This document shows, one piece after another, positions 43,801 through 55,728 of a DNA stretch of 64,000 nucleotides (positions within the stretch are counted from its first letter, which is position 1; each line of letters opens with the position of its first letter). The stretch lies in assembly GCA_947561395.2 (NCBI GenBank), contig OX387189.1, positions 21,824,329 to 21,888,328 on the forward strand. Reading direction: 5' to 3'. A program made the position numbers and the translations under genes. Origin of the DNA: Buxus sempervirens (lineage: Eukaryota; Streptophyta; Magnoliopsida; Buxales; Buxaceae). The notes beneath the pieces were generated by a model. The model did not search any database. It was not told the DNA's origin and saw only the letters and a list, made by a program, of their open reading frames with translations.

Positions 43801-46800
43801 CTGAGCTCGATCTCTCCCCTTTAAGCTTCTTTAAGTCAGATCTCCACCATTTAGATTAAAGTCCCTCGTGTGTAGATCATGGCCTCAAAATTTCAAGACG
43901 ATCCAACGGTTGGATCTTCCTAGATCGCCGTTCGAAGTTTGCTGGTCGGCCATCACTGAAACCCCTCTTTCTTCATAAAACTTTCCTTTCTTATCTCTCT
44001 TCTTTCCTTCTATTTTCTCCAGGCTTAGGCACGAATTTACTTCTCTTTTTCTCTCATTCTAATTTGTTTTCAAAACCCTAAAACTCCTCTAAACCTTTCT
44101 TTTATAGCCACTCCAATTAGAACACCCTGATTAGGTTAACCTCACTTTAATACTCTTAAGTCTATTCCCTCTTTTACCCTTATTCTTAATTTATCTCCCT
44201 TAAACTCTCTTTTAAAGAATTTCTTAAATAAAATTTCGTGCTCATTCTTATTCTAAACTTTCAATTTTAATTCGACTCTTATTATCCACTCATATTGCTA
44301 AAATTAAGGACCCTAAATAATATAATTACCATTAGGCCCTTAATCCATCTCTTAAACCTTAATTTCTTATCTTATATTCAACTAAGTTAAAATTTGGTTT
44401 AGTTTAATTTATTTACTTAATAATTAATTACTTTATTTCTTTTATGAATTTAACTAATTGAATATGACCAAACTACCCTTCTCTTTAATTTCCTTCCTAA
44501 TTGCCTTTACAGCTAAATCTCTCTAATTTATTCCTTACTTGTTAAATTATTTATTTATTTTATTTTAGGAAATCCAGGGTTTTACACCTAGAGTGATGAG
44601 AAAATTTCTGAAACATGGCTATACATTAAGGTGTATTGAAAAAAAGGACTTCACATTCTTAAGGCAAGTAATAACACCATTTTTGTTTAATCAATGCATG
44701 GTTTTTATATTTGATTGTTTAAGTGTAATTTGAAAAGTATGTGTGATGATTTAGAAGCAAACCCTGTATTTAATATTGATTTATACATAGGTTTGAGGGA
44801 TTTCATGCAAAGTTTATAAAACTGTCAAGTATGAGTAAAGTATTGATTTTTAGTTGATTTCGTATAAGATTTATTGTAAAACCATGTTTTGATGTGTTTA
44901 GTATGATGGAGCATGTTTGGAGGATGATATTATATGTTTTCAAAGTGACTTGAGAAGTTGGATTGGTGTTATTTGAATTTAGTTTGAAAATTTGTGAAAT
45001 TCCAAATTTTTCCGAATTTGTGCGGTTGCTCGACATCTGGCTCGAGCACCAGATCAGGTGCCCTATTGTAAAGGCAAGTCACCCAATGTTGTTTGAACCC
45101 TAACTCGAGCGCTCCGCCTTTGTTTTTTTTTTTTTAATTTTATACTCGAGAGCTAAAATGAGAATTAGACCGGACACCCGAGATGTGGCTCAAGCTCCAC
45201 ATCAAGCGCCCAAGCTTAGAAACCTAGAATTCCTAGCGCTCGAGCACGACAGCAAGCAACTTCTTTTTGAAATAAATTAAAACGAGCACCCGACATAGCA
45301 CCCTACCCTAGACTCGAGCTCCCATTGACAGATTTTCATATTTTGGGATTTTGACCTAGTTTTTTATTCTAAACTTATTTTTATAAGATTCCAACTCATG
45401 TACCAACTAGATTATGGTATTTTGAGAGTGTTTGCACTGGCCAAGTAATTTTATCTAATTTATTAAAGATTTTGGGTACTTTTTGGTGGAATAGAACTAG
45501 AATAGTGGACTTGGTGAATTCAAAGGGGTTTTTATTGATCCTTTTTTACTCCTACAGCTTTCTAAGATGGTTTTAAACATGTTTTGATCTCTGGAATTAT
45601 TCAAATTCATATACAATAGAATTTTGGTATTTGATTGGATATTTAAGGTTTGTTGAGACTTGTGGACTTATAAAATACGGTGGGCTCTTCAATGAAAGTA
45701 GTGTTTATTTTTCATCTCCATGAGGAAGTATTCCTGCCAAGAGGGTAGTGGTTGTTGGTTTAAATCTATGAAGGAATGAATTATTCTATGATAACAATTA
45801 TTAATATATGTTTTCAAACTATATAATTGTTTTGGTTGACTTGTGTCTAGCGGGCTTAGCTCATTATGGATCCATAATTTAGCTAGATAATGAGGTCTGT
45901 CTATCTTTGTTTGGATTAAGTTTAGTTCCATTTATGCGTTTCCTCCAATAAGGAGAGGCTATTCCAAGAGGGAATGAGCTGCAGTGATCCATTTCCACCA
46001 AGATTGTGAGGTCTTTTGTTGAATATGTTGCAGTATTGTTCTTTGATTGGATTGTACTCACCAACTTAATACTTGTATCAGGTTTAAGTGATCTGTGGTG
46101 TAAAGTGAAGTTTGAAACCTAGAGTAGACCGGCTTTATGATGACCAAAACATAGAGTAGATCGGTTCATCACACATAAGAGGGGGGTGGCGATTGGAACT
46201 AGGGTTAACCTCTCAAAATAGTCATATTTCACGAGTCCTGTGATGTCCCAATTGTGTGACTTGTGTGAATATTATTAATAGTAAACATTGGCTTTGGATT
46301 GCAACCTTGTGTATTTTGGATTTCATATTATTTTCTAGTTATTGGTATTTGGTTTAATCGTTATACCTCATGAAAATGGTTTTTAAATTATATGAAATGA
46401 TTTATAACATGCATGTTGCTACTTGCTGAGATTTTATATCTCACCCTTGTTTTTAATGTTTTGTTTTCAGGTTTCATTGGAGAGAACGCTATTGAGATTA
46501 ATTGTTAGTAGTTTTGAAGACTTGGAAGTTCTAAAGATTGTGAAACATGGATATTAACATTGGAGTTTATTTTCTTAGAATATTAGTAGATGATTTAGTA
46601 GCAATTTGAGAGTTAGTTAGTTTTAGTTGACCCCTTTAATTTGAGTACTTGATGTAATAGCAAACTAAAATTTAATGAATAAAATAAGTTTCTTAATGCA
46701 CTTTGATTTACTTTATTTCTTTATGTTTTTATTCTTAATTGTTTTGATTATCACTAAGTAATGCCTTGATCCGTATATATATATATATATATAACCGAAT

Positions 46801-46813
46801 TTGGGGCGTTACG
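40900..46813 (+). mobile_element. Solo LTR (chromovirus type) split by a nested solo LTR
   Basis: It starts AGTAGAATCCTG (decayed from TGTA) and ends GGGGCGTTACG (decayed from TTACA). Flanks are CTTAT (40895-40899) and CTTAC (46814-46818), a target duplication with one mismatch. Without the insert at 41608-44591 its length is about 2.93 kb. Ends and target copies are both mutated, so it is older than its insert and than the solo LTR at 28154. Confidence 0.75.
41608..44586 (-). mobile_element. Nested solo LTR, minus orientation, perfect target duplication
   Basis: On the + strand it reads TGTAACGCCCCGGATCC...GGGTTTTACA, that is, a minus-strand LTR of 2979 bp. CCTAG flanks both sides (41603-41607 and 44587-44591). 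It inserted into the older LTR 40900-46813 in the opposite direction. The GCTCGAACGGT-type repeats at 43215-43425 correspond to a GC-rich segment seen in the related LTRs. Confidence 0.9.
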
Positions 46814-46818
46814 CTTAC

Positions 46819-47633
46819 CCATGCTTCTTTTCATGTTAAAGTATGCCTTAAGAAAACAAAATGGAGACAAAGATCCACTATACCTCTCTTTCCATACATA
46901 TGGCCATGCCATTGAGGCACATCCCCTTAGCTATTTTCCATCAAACTCAAGTCATCCCACAAATAGGGGGCTTAAGGTAGAACAAAGATTATTGCACTCA
47001 TATTCAAATGAAAATCAAGTATGTCATACGAGTTATATTTAGAACCTTACCTTGCAAGGTAGATGCTCCTGGGGATGTTTTGAACTCTTCCCAAGACTCT
47101 GAAAAGCAGTGGGGTTGCCTTCTCCTGTCAAGAGTGTTCTTGTGCTTGGATTAAGTATGGATCCTCAAAGAAAGGCTATTTATGATCTCTCAAAGGTTGG
47201 GGAAGAAGAGGGAGGGCTTTCGAAGGTCTCGGGTTGTAGAGGAATGAGAAGAAACCAAATGCCAGAAGTCCTTTTATACTATACACCTTTATGTCCAATC
47301 AAATGATTACATTCGCCACTTGCACTAACACACGTGGCGGAGAATCACTGTGCATTTATGGGGGCATATCTTGTAACCGTATTTAATGTATGGTTCTTCA
47401 CAATTTTGTAGTAACCATATAACATATAAGGTTACTTCAAGATCACCTTTTGATTCGATTGATGTGACCTGCTTTGTACTTCATGCCTTGAAGATATTTT
47501 AAGATTTTTTGATTATTTTATTTAGATATTTTAAGATATTAGCACTTAAATGAAGATCTTTTGATTTTGATTTTGTCTTATCTGTGTTTTGTTTTTTAGT
47601 GCTTTGTTTTGCAAGTGTGGTTTGTACACTTGC
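46819..47633. other. Degraded DNA between solo LTR and Tat element A
   Basis: No gene recognised. By position it continues the segment ending at 40899. Confidence 0.35.
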
Positions 47634-48000
47634 TGTAAGCACCTAAATTTTGTTTGAACCAAAAAGTGCTAAACACCGCAAAACCCTAAGCAAGTTGAAA
47701 CAAAGAACTAAAAATTTGTCATTTTGTTAGAAGCTGACTTGGCTAGTAACCCTTGTACCATTGAAAAGTACGTTTCGATACGATTCCAACGCAACTAAAT
47801 TTGCGTGAATCGGAGTTCGAACAATGAAGTTATGGCAAAAATAGTTTGAAGGGTATTTTCGCAAATTTATGAGATTTGGTTTGCCATGTGGCAAACCTGT
47901 ATGTCTCAAGTTTGTCATTGGGCAGCAATGTGTAAAAATAAAAGAAAAAAAAAACCCACGGAAAGCCGGGCACTGTCATCGTGCGCCCCACGTGCGCACA
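47634..48000 (+). repeat. 5' LTR of Tat element A
   Basis: It starts TGTAAGCACC and ends GTGCGCACA, 367 bp, two bases before a primer site. Short LTRs with a long internal region occur in the Tat group. No TATA box is obvious. Confidence 0.65.
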
Positions 48001-48002
48001 GC

Positions 48003-48020
48003 TTGGCAACTCCGCTGGGG
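48003..48020 (+). promoter_or_regulatory. Primer binding site of Tat element A
   Basis: TTGGCAACTCCGCTGGGG follows the LTR end by two bases. It resembles the TGGCGACTC-GCTGGGGA primer sites of Ogre/Tat elements, thought to pair with tRNA-Arg, with one change in the core. Confidence 0.65.
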
Positions 48021-48064
48021 ATGGTTCAACCCAATTGGAGTTTAGGCTGAGTTGACTCATTAGG

Positions 48065-48190
48065 ATGCACATGTGCACACACGCACATGCACCTGTACAC
48101 GTGCACACACGCACATATTTGTACAAATGTGCACACACACTTTTGCATAAGTGCACACATGTATATACTCTCTTATGTACATATGCACTT
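48065..48190. repeat. Alternating purine-pyrimidine (CA/TG/GC) tract in the leader
   Basis: Words such as GTGCACACACGCACATG repeat for about 125 bp. The short ORFs across it are compositional. A decayed counterpart lies in element B near 39280-39310. Confidence 0.8.
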
Positions 48191-49417
48191 GTATACATAC
48201 ATGCATCATGTTGTTCTTCAGTTATCTATTTATCTGTTCTATTGCTTTCATTATAATGTGTGGGGTGACACGCACGAGGGAGTCTGCGTGGATGATCCGA
48301 CTTGAATGGATATATGATTGTAAATGCTCTTCTTCACCAAAACCTAGACCTCTCTAGCAGCCACCCTTCTTCACCGTATAAACAACTTTTGGGATGATAT
48401 TAGCCTCACGCGCCTCTGGCTTGTCGGGGAGAAGCAAAGGTAAAACATCCCCCCAAGTTACTGGATCCCTATAGCGCCGCTGGTTTCTTGTCGCGATGCG
48501 CGAGGGGTCTTGGACCTGGCACAGACCGTTTGTCTCGGGCTGTGTACCCTTTTTTCCACCCAGCGTTCTGATACACCTTTGTGATGATTGTGATTGTGAA
48601 TGATGATACAAGAGGAGTAAAATCAATCTAAATTCCAAGAGTCCATCAGGGGCAGCAACCCCCTACCCCCTTTGCATCAAATTGAGTGAACCCTAGACTT
48701 CGGGCTATCTCAGCCCTAAATCAAGAAGCCAACCTAACTTTGATCAGGGGAACCACCCCAGATCCATGCATTGAGTCCTGGGAATTGTGGGCCTTGACCC
48801 ATTTCAGTCTACTGGAAGTACTTTGAGTTCGAGCCAGTCTTTGAGCAGATGAAAGCCGGCTAGATCAGACAGATGAACAGATGAAAGCACATCAGATCAG
48901 AACAGGGGCAACAAACCCTAGGGATAGGTCTTTTAAACCTACCCTGCCAGTTGAAGCAAAGTTGTATCCTTCTTTAGGATTCCCAACAACCCTAAAGATG
49001 ATTCATTTTTTTTAGCTTTTCCAAACATCATGTATTTTTGGCCCTCGATGGCAAGTTGTAATTTTTTTCTGTTTGGTCAAGCACCAGAAATCAGAGCAGA
49101 TTAAAAAACAGATGAAAGAAAGACTGGTTTGGACTTGGATGTACTTCCACACACAATTATGTCTAGGAGTCGCGCCCCAATAGGCGCCAACCCCTAGGAT
49201 TGCACACACCTGTGCATTTCTTCTCTTTGACTCAATTTGACGGTTTGCTATGGTTTGTCAGGAATTACAACTGGATGATAGCCCTTGGTCTTAATTGCTT
49301 TCCTTTTTTAGTTGGTTTAATCGGATTAACTGTTTTTCTTGGATTTTCGTGCACTTATGTCAAGTTCTCCTTTGAATTGCCCAAATGGTCTAAAACAACA
49401 AATCGGATAGTAGAGTA

Positions 49418-50851
49418 ATGGCATCGTCCTCATCATCTGAAAAGACTAAATTCCCTCGACTGGAAAAGCATGCCCTGGATGCTCCCTGGATCCGTTCTTG
49501 GACTGAACAACTTCAAGGGAGTGAGCAAATTTAGTGGAAAATGAAATACCACATGGGACAAATTCTGTCCCTGTTAAATGTGCCAATTGATTGGAACATG
49601 ATTCAGGCGTCCCTTTTGTTCTGGGATCCCCAGTTTTCGGTTTTCCGATTTGGGATCACGGAGTTGACACCCACAATTGAGGAGTTAGACCTACTCCTTA
49701 GGTTTGAGCACTGCGGGGAGCCAATCAGGCCTAATCTCAAAGATAGTTATAAGAATGAGGCCTGTAAATTCTTTGGCCTTTCGAGGCAAGAATTCCAGAC
49801 TTTTGGAGGTGAAACATCATTCACACGGGTCTCCAAGAAATTCTTGGCTGAAAAGATAAGGAATAAGAAGCAGGAAAAACCCTGTGTTTTGTGGGACATC
49901 TTCACCCTCGTGGTCCTTGCACAGATTTTCTTTCCAACTGGGGGAGACACCATTAATTTGGCCCTCATGGAGGTTGTGGATCATTAATTAGGATGCAAAC
50001 TCATGCCTTTAATTCTAGCTCAATTATATCACTCCTTGACTTCGTCGGCTAAGAACGTAGTCAGAAAATTCCAAGGCTGCGTTTCCATCTTACATATATG
50101 GATGCAAGACCACCTGAACATATCTGAACCTTGTGCTGCCAAATACGGGTTAGCCTGTGACTTTATCACCCACATGTCCAAGAGAGAGATATGCCTAGAC
50201 CTGCCCACTCGAGATGATTGGCTGAACCATTTTCGCCAAATAGATGGGAATCGTGACATCAGATGGTGGGGAACTTATGAGTATGATTACTCCCCCATCC
50301 TGGCCTTCAAGGACAAGAGATGCCTGGCCTTAATTGGTCTCATTCATGATGTGCCCTACTATCCAATTAGGATTTTAAGACAATTTGGGAAACTGCAGGG
50401 AATCCCCGTTGTGGATAATGCGGTAGATTTGACAGGCCCATTCACAAAGCAGTTGAGGGAGAAATTATTGGCAGAATGGAGAACCACACGGATATATAGG
50501 GAAGACATATTCTTGAAGTGTAACCTTCGAGTGTATGAGCTATGGATGGCGAGGAATTTTGGCCATGGCGGTGTCCCACCTCTCCAAACCGACATACTAG
50601 AGGACATCCTAGTTCCGCCCCCTGTCATTTACAGGGATAGGGTGGTCGAACCGCAAGAGACCCACTCCTGTATCCATTCAGCTTATGTTGAATTGGAGCG
50701 GGAGAGTAAACAGGCTAATATAGCTTTGCAGGAAGAAATGGAAGTCGTGCGCAAGTACGTCGACGAGGACTGTCATCTGCGGAACAAAATTCTGTGTGCC
50801 TGGAGGAGGCAAGACGTGTCTTCCCATTATGATGATGACCCACCTAGTTAG
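49418..50851 (+). pseudogene. DUF7745-type extra ORF upstream of gag (sense, intronless)
   Basis: The ATG at 49418 opens MASSSSSEKTKFPRLEKHAL. One frame runs to the stop after DDDPPS, broken only by TAG at 49532 and TAA at 49985. Family landmarks are LNVPIDWNMIQASLLFWDP, FRFGITELTPTIEELDLLLRF, FFPTGGDTINLALMEVV and RILRQFGKLQGIP. The C-terminal 60 residues are charged and likely a coiled coil. It is homologous to the antisense gene at 206-2063. At the place of that gene's intron this copy reads straight through as VSILHIWMQDHL. Extra ORFs before gag are known from Ogre/Tat elements; their function is unknown. Confidence 0.82.
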
Positions 50852-51198
50852 ACTTTGGCTGTGTTGTACTTTGACCTGAATTTTGATGTACTTTGATGTT
50901 GTGCCAGACTTTTGATGTATCTTGAACTTGATGTTTCCATTTTGAATACTTTGAGTTGAATGTAGTTTGAATTGACAAAACATGAACATGATGTAAGCAA
51001 TGAATTGAGTTTGCAGTTCCTTGTGAAAAGTTGCCTTGTGGGTCTCCAACAGACCCCCTTTCTTTCTGATCATGCAAGATCGCATTTCCTGGTCGCCTCA
51101 GACCCCTTTTCCTCAAACCAATCATCTTGACTAAATGGCATGAACAACTTGGCAGGTGTTTCTCAGAATACCCAAGAATGAGGTGATACCACACTTGA

Positions 51199-51530
51199 AT
51201 ATTTCTTTTAGACTTGGATTTAACAATCCTAATTGGTGGCGCCGGAAGCAGCCGACGGATGAGTCGGAGACAGGCTTAGGTGAGCCCAGTAAATATTTCT
51301 TTTAGACTTGGATTTAACAATCCTAATTGGTGGCGCCGAAGCAGCCGACGGATGAGTCGGAGACAGGCTTAGGTGAGGCCGGGTGTTGCTGTTTAGCTCA
51401 CCCCCTGCAGAGACCCGAAGCGGTCCAAAATTGGTGGCGCCAAAGCAGCCGACGGATGAGTCGGAGACAGGCTTAGGTGAGCCTGGGTGTTGCTATTTAG
51501 CTCACCCCCTGCGGATGCCCGACGAGGTCC
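51199..51530. repeat. Tandem repeat R1 (about 90 bp, three copies)
   Basis: Units contain AATTGGTGGCGCC, AGCAGCCGACGGATGAGTC and ACAGGCTTAGGTGAG. The first two also share the TTTCTTTTAGACTTGG start. The last two are followed by GGGTGTTGCT and TTTAGCTCACCCCCTGC. Confidence 0.85.
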
Positions 51531-51599
51531 AAACCAAGGTTCCCTTCCCTTGTTGCTTTTATGCAGCTAAAATAGGTCAGCACTTCAAGGTTCTCTTTC

Positions 51600-51960
51600 T
51601 CAGCCACCTCACAATGGCTAAAACAGATTAGTCTTCAAAAATCAGGGTTCTCTTTCCCAGTTGCCTATGGTGGCTAAAACAGACCAGTCTTCAAAAATCA
51701 GGGTTCTCTTTCCCAATTGCCTATGCGTGACTAAAACAGATCAGTCTTCAAAAATCAGGGTTCTCTTTCCCAGTTGCCTATGGGTGACTAAAACATATAA
51801 GTTTCATAGGGTTCTCTTTCCCAGCCACCTCACAATGGCTAAAACAGATCAGTTTCACAGGGTTCTCTTTCCCAGTTGCCTATGGGTGACTAAAACATAT
51901 CAGTCTTCCAACCTCGGGGTCTCTTCCCTTATTGCTTTTGAGCAGCTAAACCAAATCAGA
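51600..51960. repeat. Tandem repeat R2 (about 45-60 bp, six or more copies)
   Basis: Units read GGCTAAAACAGATCAGT, then CTTCAAAAATCAGGGTTCTC, then TTTCCCAGTTGCCTATGG, with deletions of the middle part in some copies. Confidence 0.85.
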
Positions 51961-52027
51961 AAGCTGGTCTCGATTTGACCACGGCAAAGAGGAATTTTCA
52001 TAAGAATCTGCAAACAAGTTCTCTTAA

Positions 52028-52070
52028 AAAATAAATAAATAAATAAATAAATAAATAAAAATTAAAAAAA

Positions 52071-52104
<34 letters not shown>
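52028..52104. repeat. (AAAT)n and (TA)n compound microsatellite
   Basis: About eight AAAT units followed by about a dozen TA units, 85 bp before the gag start. Confidence 0.9.
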
Positions 52105-52108
<4 letters not shown>

Positions 52109-52216
52109 AATTCAGTTAATTGTCAATAAATTGCACTAATGCTTGTTGAATGATCATTAGGTACCAAAATTGCTTCCAGGAGCCCTTACTTGCTGAGATC
52201 ATGCAGGAAACTTGAT

Positions 52217-53721
52217 ATGGATGCACAAGGAAATCAGGCACCCCTAGCACAACATGCAGCTGAGTCCAGTCAAGACCAAGTGATCAATGACCTAACACAC
52301 AAGGTTGAAACCATGGGAACATTGATTCAGTCCCTTCTTGCAGAGATCAGTGACTTGAAACAAGTTCCACTGGCCATTCATGTCGCTCCACAGCCACCGC
52401 CACCACCGCCACAAGCGGAAGTGCCAGTTGCACCATTACCACCGTTCCATGTACACCCAGCACCAGTAGCACCACCTCCTCCACTACAGCCGGCTGCACC
52501 ACTCGTACCACCTGTAGTCATCCCTGGCTACCCTGTTCAGCAACCAGAGCAGTTTGCACCTATGGCACCGATGCCTACCCAGCTGGGGCAAGATGAAGAG
52601 GATTGGTATAGGGCACAGGAAGCACAGTTTGAGGTTCGCCTGGCAGCCATGAAAGAAGATTTACTAAAGCAGCTACAGCCGAGTACAGTAAAGAATGAGG
52701 CAACATTGGAGAACCTTTGCTTCTTCTTGGACATACAACTGCCACCTAAATTCAGGTGTTCGGAACTTCACCATTTTGATGGTACAGGCTGCCCTCTAAA
52801 TCACTTAAGGTCGTATTCTAGCGACATGTGCCAATACCCGAAAGACGAAAAGATTATGGTGCAGTTCTTTCAGAAGTCACTAACTGGGGCAGCTTACTCG
52901 TGGTTCCTGAGTATTGATAAAGCAAAAGTTAAGACTTGGAACGACCTTGCAGCAACATTCCTCCAACAATACCGCCTAAACAGCCAGATGGTACAGACAA
53001 GGGCCGAATTGCAAAGGTTGTCGGAGAAGAACCAAGAGACCATGAAAGACTATGCCAATAGGTGGAAAGAATTAGCAGCGTTGGTCCAACCTCCTTTACT
53101 AGAGCAGGAAATGACGTCCTTGTTTATTGCTTCACTGGGACAGCCATTCTTTACTTTGCTACTGGGGCAGAGTTCTTCGAATTTCAATGATTTCATCCTG
53201 ACAGCAGATAGAATCGAAGACGCCGTGAGAGCAGGAAAGATAGACGGTAGTGGATAGAGCGCAACCCAGAGAAAGCCAATGGGAAGTCAAGGTTACAGGA
53301 ATCAAGGGTAGGAACCGAAGAGAAATGAAAGTCAAGTGGTCAGTTATGTGCAGCCAACACACCCATACCACATGTCTCAGGGACCTGTAGCAACCGTACC
53401 ACAGAACTTGGGACAGATGGTGGCACCATACCAGGGACCCCCCAGGAGAACTAGAGAAGAGATGGAAGCAACGCTAAGGAGGGTGTTTACCCCACTTCCA
53501 TATTCTCCAGCAGAACTGTTACCAACACTATTGAAGGGGAGATATGTATAGCTAAAATCGCCAAATCCCAGGATGACCATGGCAAAGGGTTACAGCCCTG
53601 CAGAACGGTGTGAATACCACTCTGGGGCATCGGGGCACAGTACCAACCGCTGCTGGGATCTAAGGCACGACATCCAAGACCTCATTGACCAGAAGTGCCT
53701 TACGGTTGATCCGCCAGCACA
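52217..53721 (+). pseudogene. gag: gag of Tat element A
   Basis: Starts MDAQGNQAPLAQHAAES; an in-frame Met at 52190 is an alternative. A Pro-rich N-terminal stretch is followed by the capsid-like retrotransposon gag domain (FRCSELHHFDGTGCPLNHL, MVQFFQKSLTGAAYSWFL, WNDLAATFLQQY, LQRLSEKNQETMKDYANRWKELA). After stops at 53255, about 53309 and 53549 the same frame continues to a zinc knuckle-like CEYHSGASGHSTNRC and DLRHDIQDLID, as in other Tat gags. The product would form the particle that packages the element's RNA. Three in-frame stops make it inactive. Confidence 0.88.
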
Positions 53722-54351
53722 ACCGGCGCCAGCCCCAGCAGCTGGTGTAACCACTAATCCTTTCCCGGACCACTCCAAGGCCTCCACAAGTAAGACAGCG
53801 AATCACATCAGTATCAGTAGCATTCAGTTTGACCCTTCTATTCTGATTGGGCAGCCAGGACAAATAGTCGGAGTGCACTTCCAATATGGGGTCGACAGGC
53901 AGGAAGTGAATATTATGGAGGGAGGAGGCAATGCAAGGAATCCCCCACATCTCCCTCGGGTGCACCTTCACCCTAAAATCAACATCGAACACCTCCTTCC
54001 CTCACCCATACCCAACCTAAACCTATCTGCCCCTCTTGTCCCGCCATTGTACATCACTATAAGAGACCCCGCTAACAATCCTTTCAACATAGGAGACCTT
54101 CCCATACCAGAACCCACAGTTATCCCACTTGAACCACCTACCTTGAACCTTTTAACACTTAACCTCGAACCCCGACATACCACACAGTCCCTCTTCTCTA
54201 TACCATTGACCCCGTCTATTACCGAACCATATACACCGAAGCTGAGGTCGACCAGATCACCCGATCTGGTAGATACGTCAACACTAACCCACCACCCGTA
54301 CCCGAGGGAGAGACAGAAGAAGAAAGGAAGAGGAGAGAAAAGGGGAAGGAA
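53722..54351 (+). pseudogene. Pro-rich gag-protease linker
   Basis: The gag frame stays open through Pro/Leu-rich sequence (VIPLEPPTLNLLTLNLEP) to 54535. The functional frame switches before about 54240, where the other frame reads QITRSGRYVNTNPPPVPEGE, a motif common just before the Tat protease. The switch implies a one- or two-base change. Confidence 0.6.
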
Positions 54352-54954
54352 GTGGCAGTTGAGAAGCCACAGACCCAGAAAGGCAAGGGCAGAGCATCTG
54401 AGGAAGAGATCACTGACCTACATGACAGCATTCATATACCTGAGTACGACCTCTTCCAACATCTCAACAAAGTACCAGCGCAAATCTCCATCATGCGTCT
54501 CCTCGTGGACTCTATCAAGCATAGAGATGCATTGATGAAGGTCCTTGCGGATGCACATCTACCTGAAGACACTCAACCAGAACAGTTGGAAGCCATCATT
54601 TCCCAAATCATGGCACCAAAGGCCATCTCTTTTTCAGCTGAAGACCTACCACCGGAAGGATGTGATCATATTGAACCTCTGTACATCACCGTCAAGTGTT
54701 GTGATATGAGAGTGAAAAGAGCTATGATAGACAATGGGTCTGCCTTGAACATCTATCCGATAAGGACTTTTCACAGTCTACAGCTCGATTCCTCCCTCAT
54801 TAAGCCGAGTGTCCACAATGTCAGAGGATTTGACAACTTGAAGAGGGAATCCCTTGGGGAGGTCATTTTGACCATAATTATAGCTGAAAAGCCCTTCACC
54901 CTTGTGTTTGAACTGATGGACATCAAAGCTTCCTTCAACTTGCTGATTGGATGA
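54352..54954 (+). pseudogene. Aspartic protease of Tat element A
   Basis: The catalytic motif is MIDNGSALNIYP with the Asp codon at 54730; DNGS replaces the common DSGA, as is usual in this lineage. A flap-like GFDNLKRESLGEVIL and ASFNLLIG follow. The domain ends at TGA (54953), with a further in-frame TAG two codons on and another stop near 55060. Retroelement proteases cleave the Gag-Pol polyprotein. Confidence 0.85.
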
Positions 54955-55095
54955 CCCTAGTTACACTATGCTGGAGCAGTACCGTCTTCTCTACACAGGA
55001 TGGTAAGGTTCATTTTTGGAAATGAGTTGATAACAGTGCATGCCGAGGATCACAGGGAATTTTAGAGGCTAGGAGTACCCTGCATTGAATATGAG

Positions 55096-55728
55096 TTGCC
55101 CACTTCACTGAACTTCCAAGCTGTGGAAATGATCAATGTAGTCAATGTCCCTGAAAATAAAAGGAGGCAACCATCCAGGAAGAGAAAGAGAAATGCAATG
55201 TTTGGCGTTGCTGATTGCACCAACTGGGGATTGCGGGCAGGAGAAGGATTAGGCCGTTACAAGCAAGGAGTGAAGACGGCCATGCAAGTATCAGAGAAGG
55301 TAATCGAAATTGGAATTGGCTATGACCCAATGCCAGAGGATTATGCAAGACTTTTTGGGAGGCAATCTGAACTGAAAAGGGCTAGGATGGAAGGAAGGGA
55401 ACCAGAGTGGCCTATTTGCATGCATGGAGACTTGTACAAGATCTTCACAAATGAGGCATTGAGGGCAGCCAACTCACTAGAGAATGTAGTTGCCCAGGGA
55501 TGGGGCGATGAGTTCCCACCTTCACCGGAGAGAGATGAGGACAACCTCGAAGGGATAGCACAGATGTTTTGGGAAGAACCATCCGTTCTGAACTCGATGG
55601 AGATGGTCCTGGAAACTGAAATACCATCCCCTGACTGGTCACCTGAAGGATTACTGGAAATATTCGAAATAAATGAACAAGTTGCTGAACCGCTGCCACC
55701 TATGTACCACTGCTCACTGATTTCGTGA
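55096..55728 (+). pseudogene. G-patch-like segment between protease and RT
   Basis: Same frame as the protease. CTNWGLRAGEGLGRYKQG at about 55220-55270 fits the Gly-rich G-patch pattern found at this place in Tat polyproteins and thought to bind nucleic acid. A later GIAQMFWEEPSVL motif is repeated in the next segment as GLAQMFQGMPHVL, which suggests an internal duplication. The frame closes at 55728 and pol continues in another frame. Confidence 0.6.

Larger units (their letters stand above)
50855..52189 (+). other. Non-coding region between extra ORF and gag
   Basis: About 1.3 kb with two tandem repeat families and a microsatellite, annotated separately, and no ORF. In spliced Tat/Ogre elements this is where an intron can lie, but I cannot name sites here. 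Confidence 0.5.

Noticed and set aside
48087..48305. Cys/His-rich ORFs on both strands
   Set aside because: Compositional effect of the CA/GT tract.
51255..51285. Hammerhead ribozyme core in repeat R1
   Set aside because: CGGATGAGTC...GGAGAC resembles CTGATGAG...CGAAAC but lacks required core bases and a cleavage stem.
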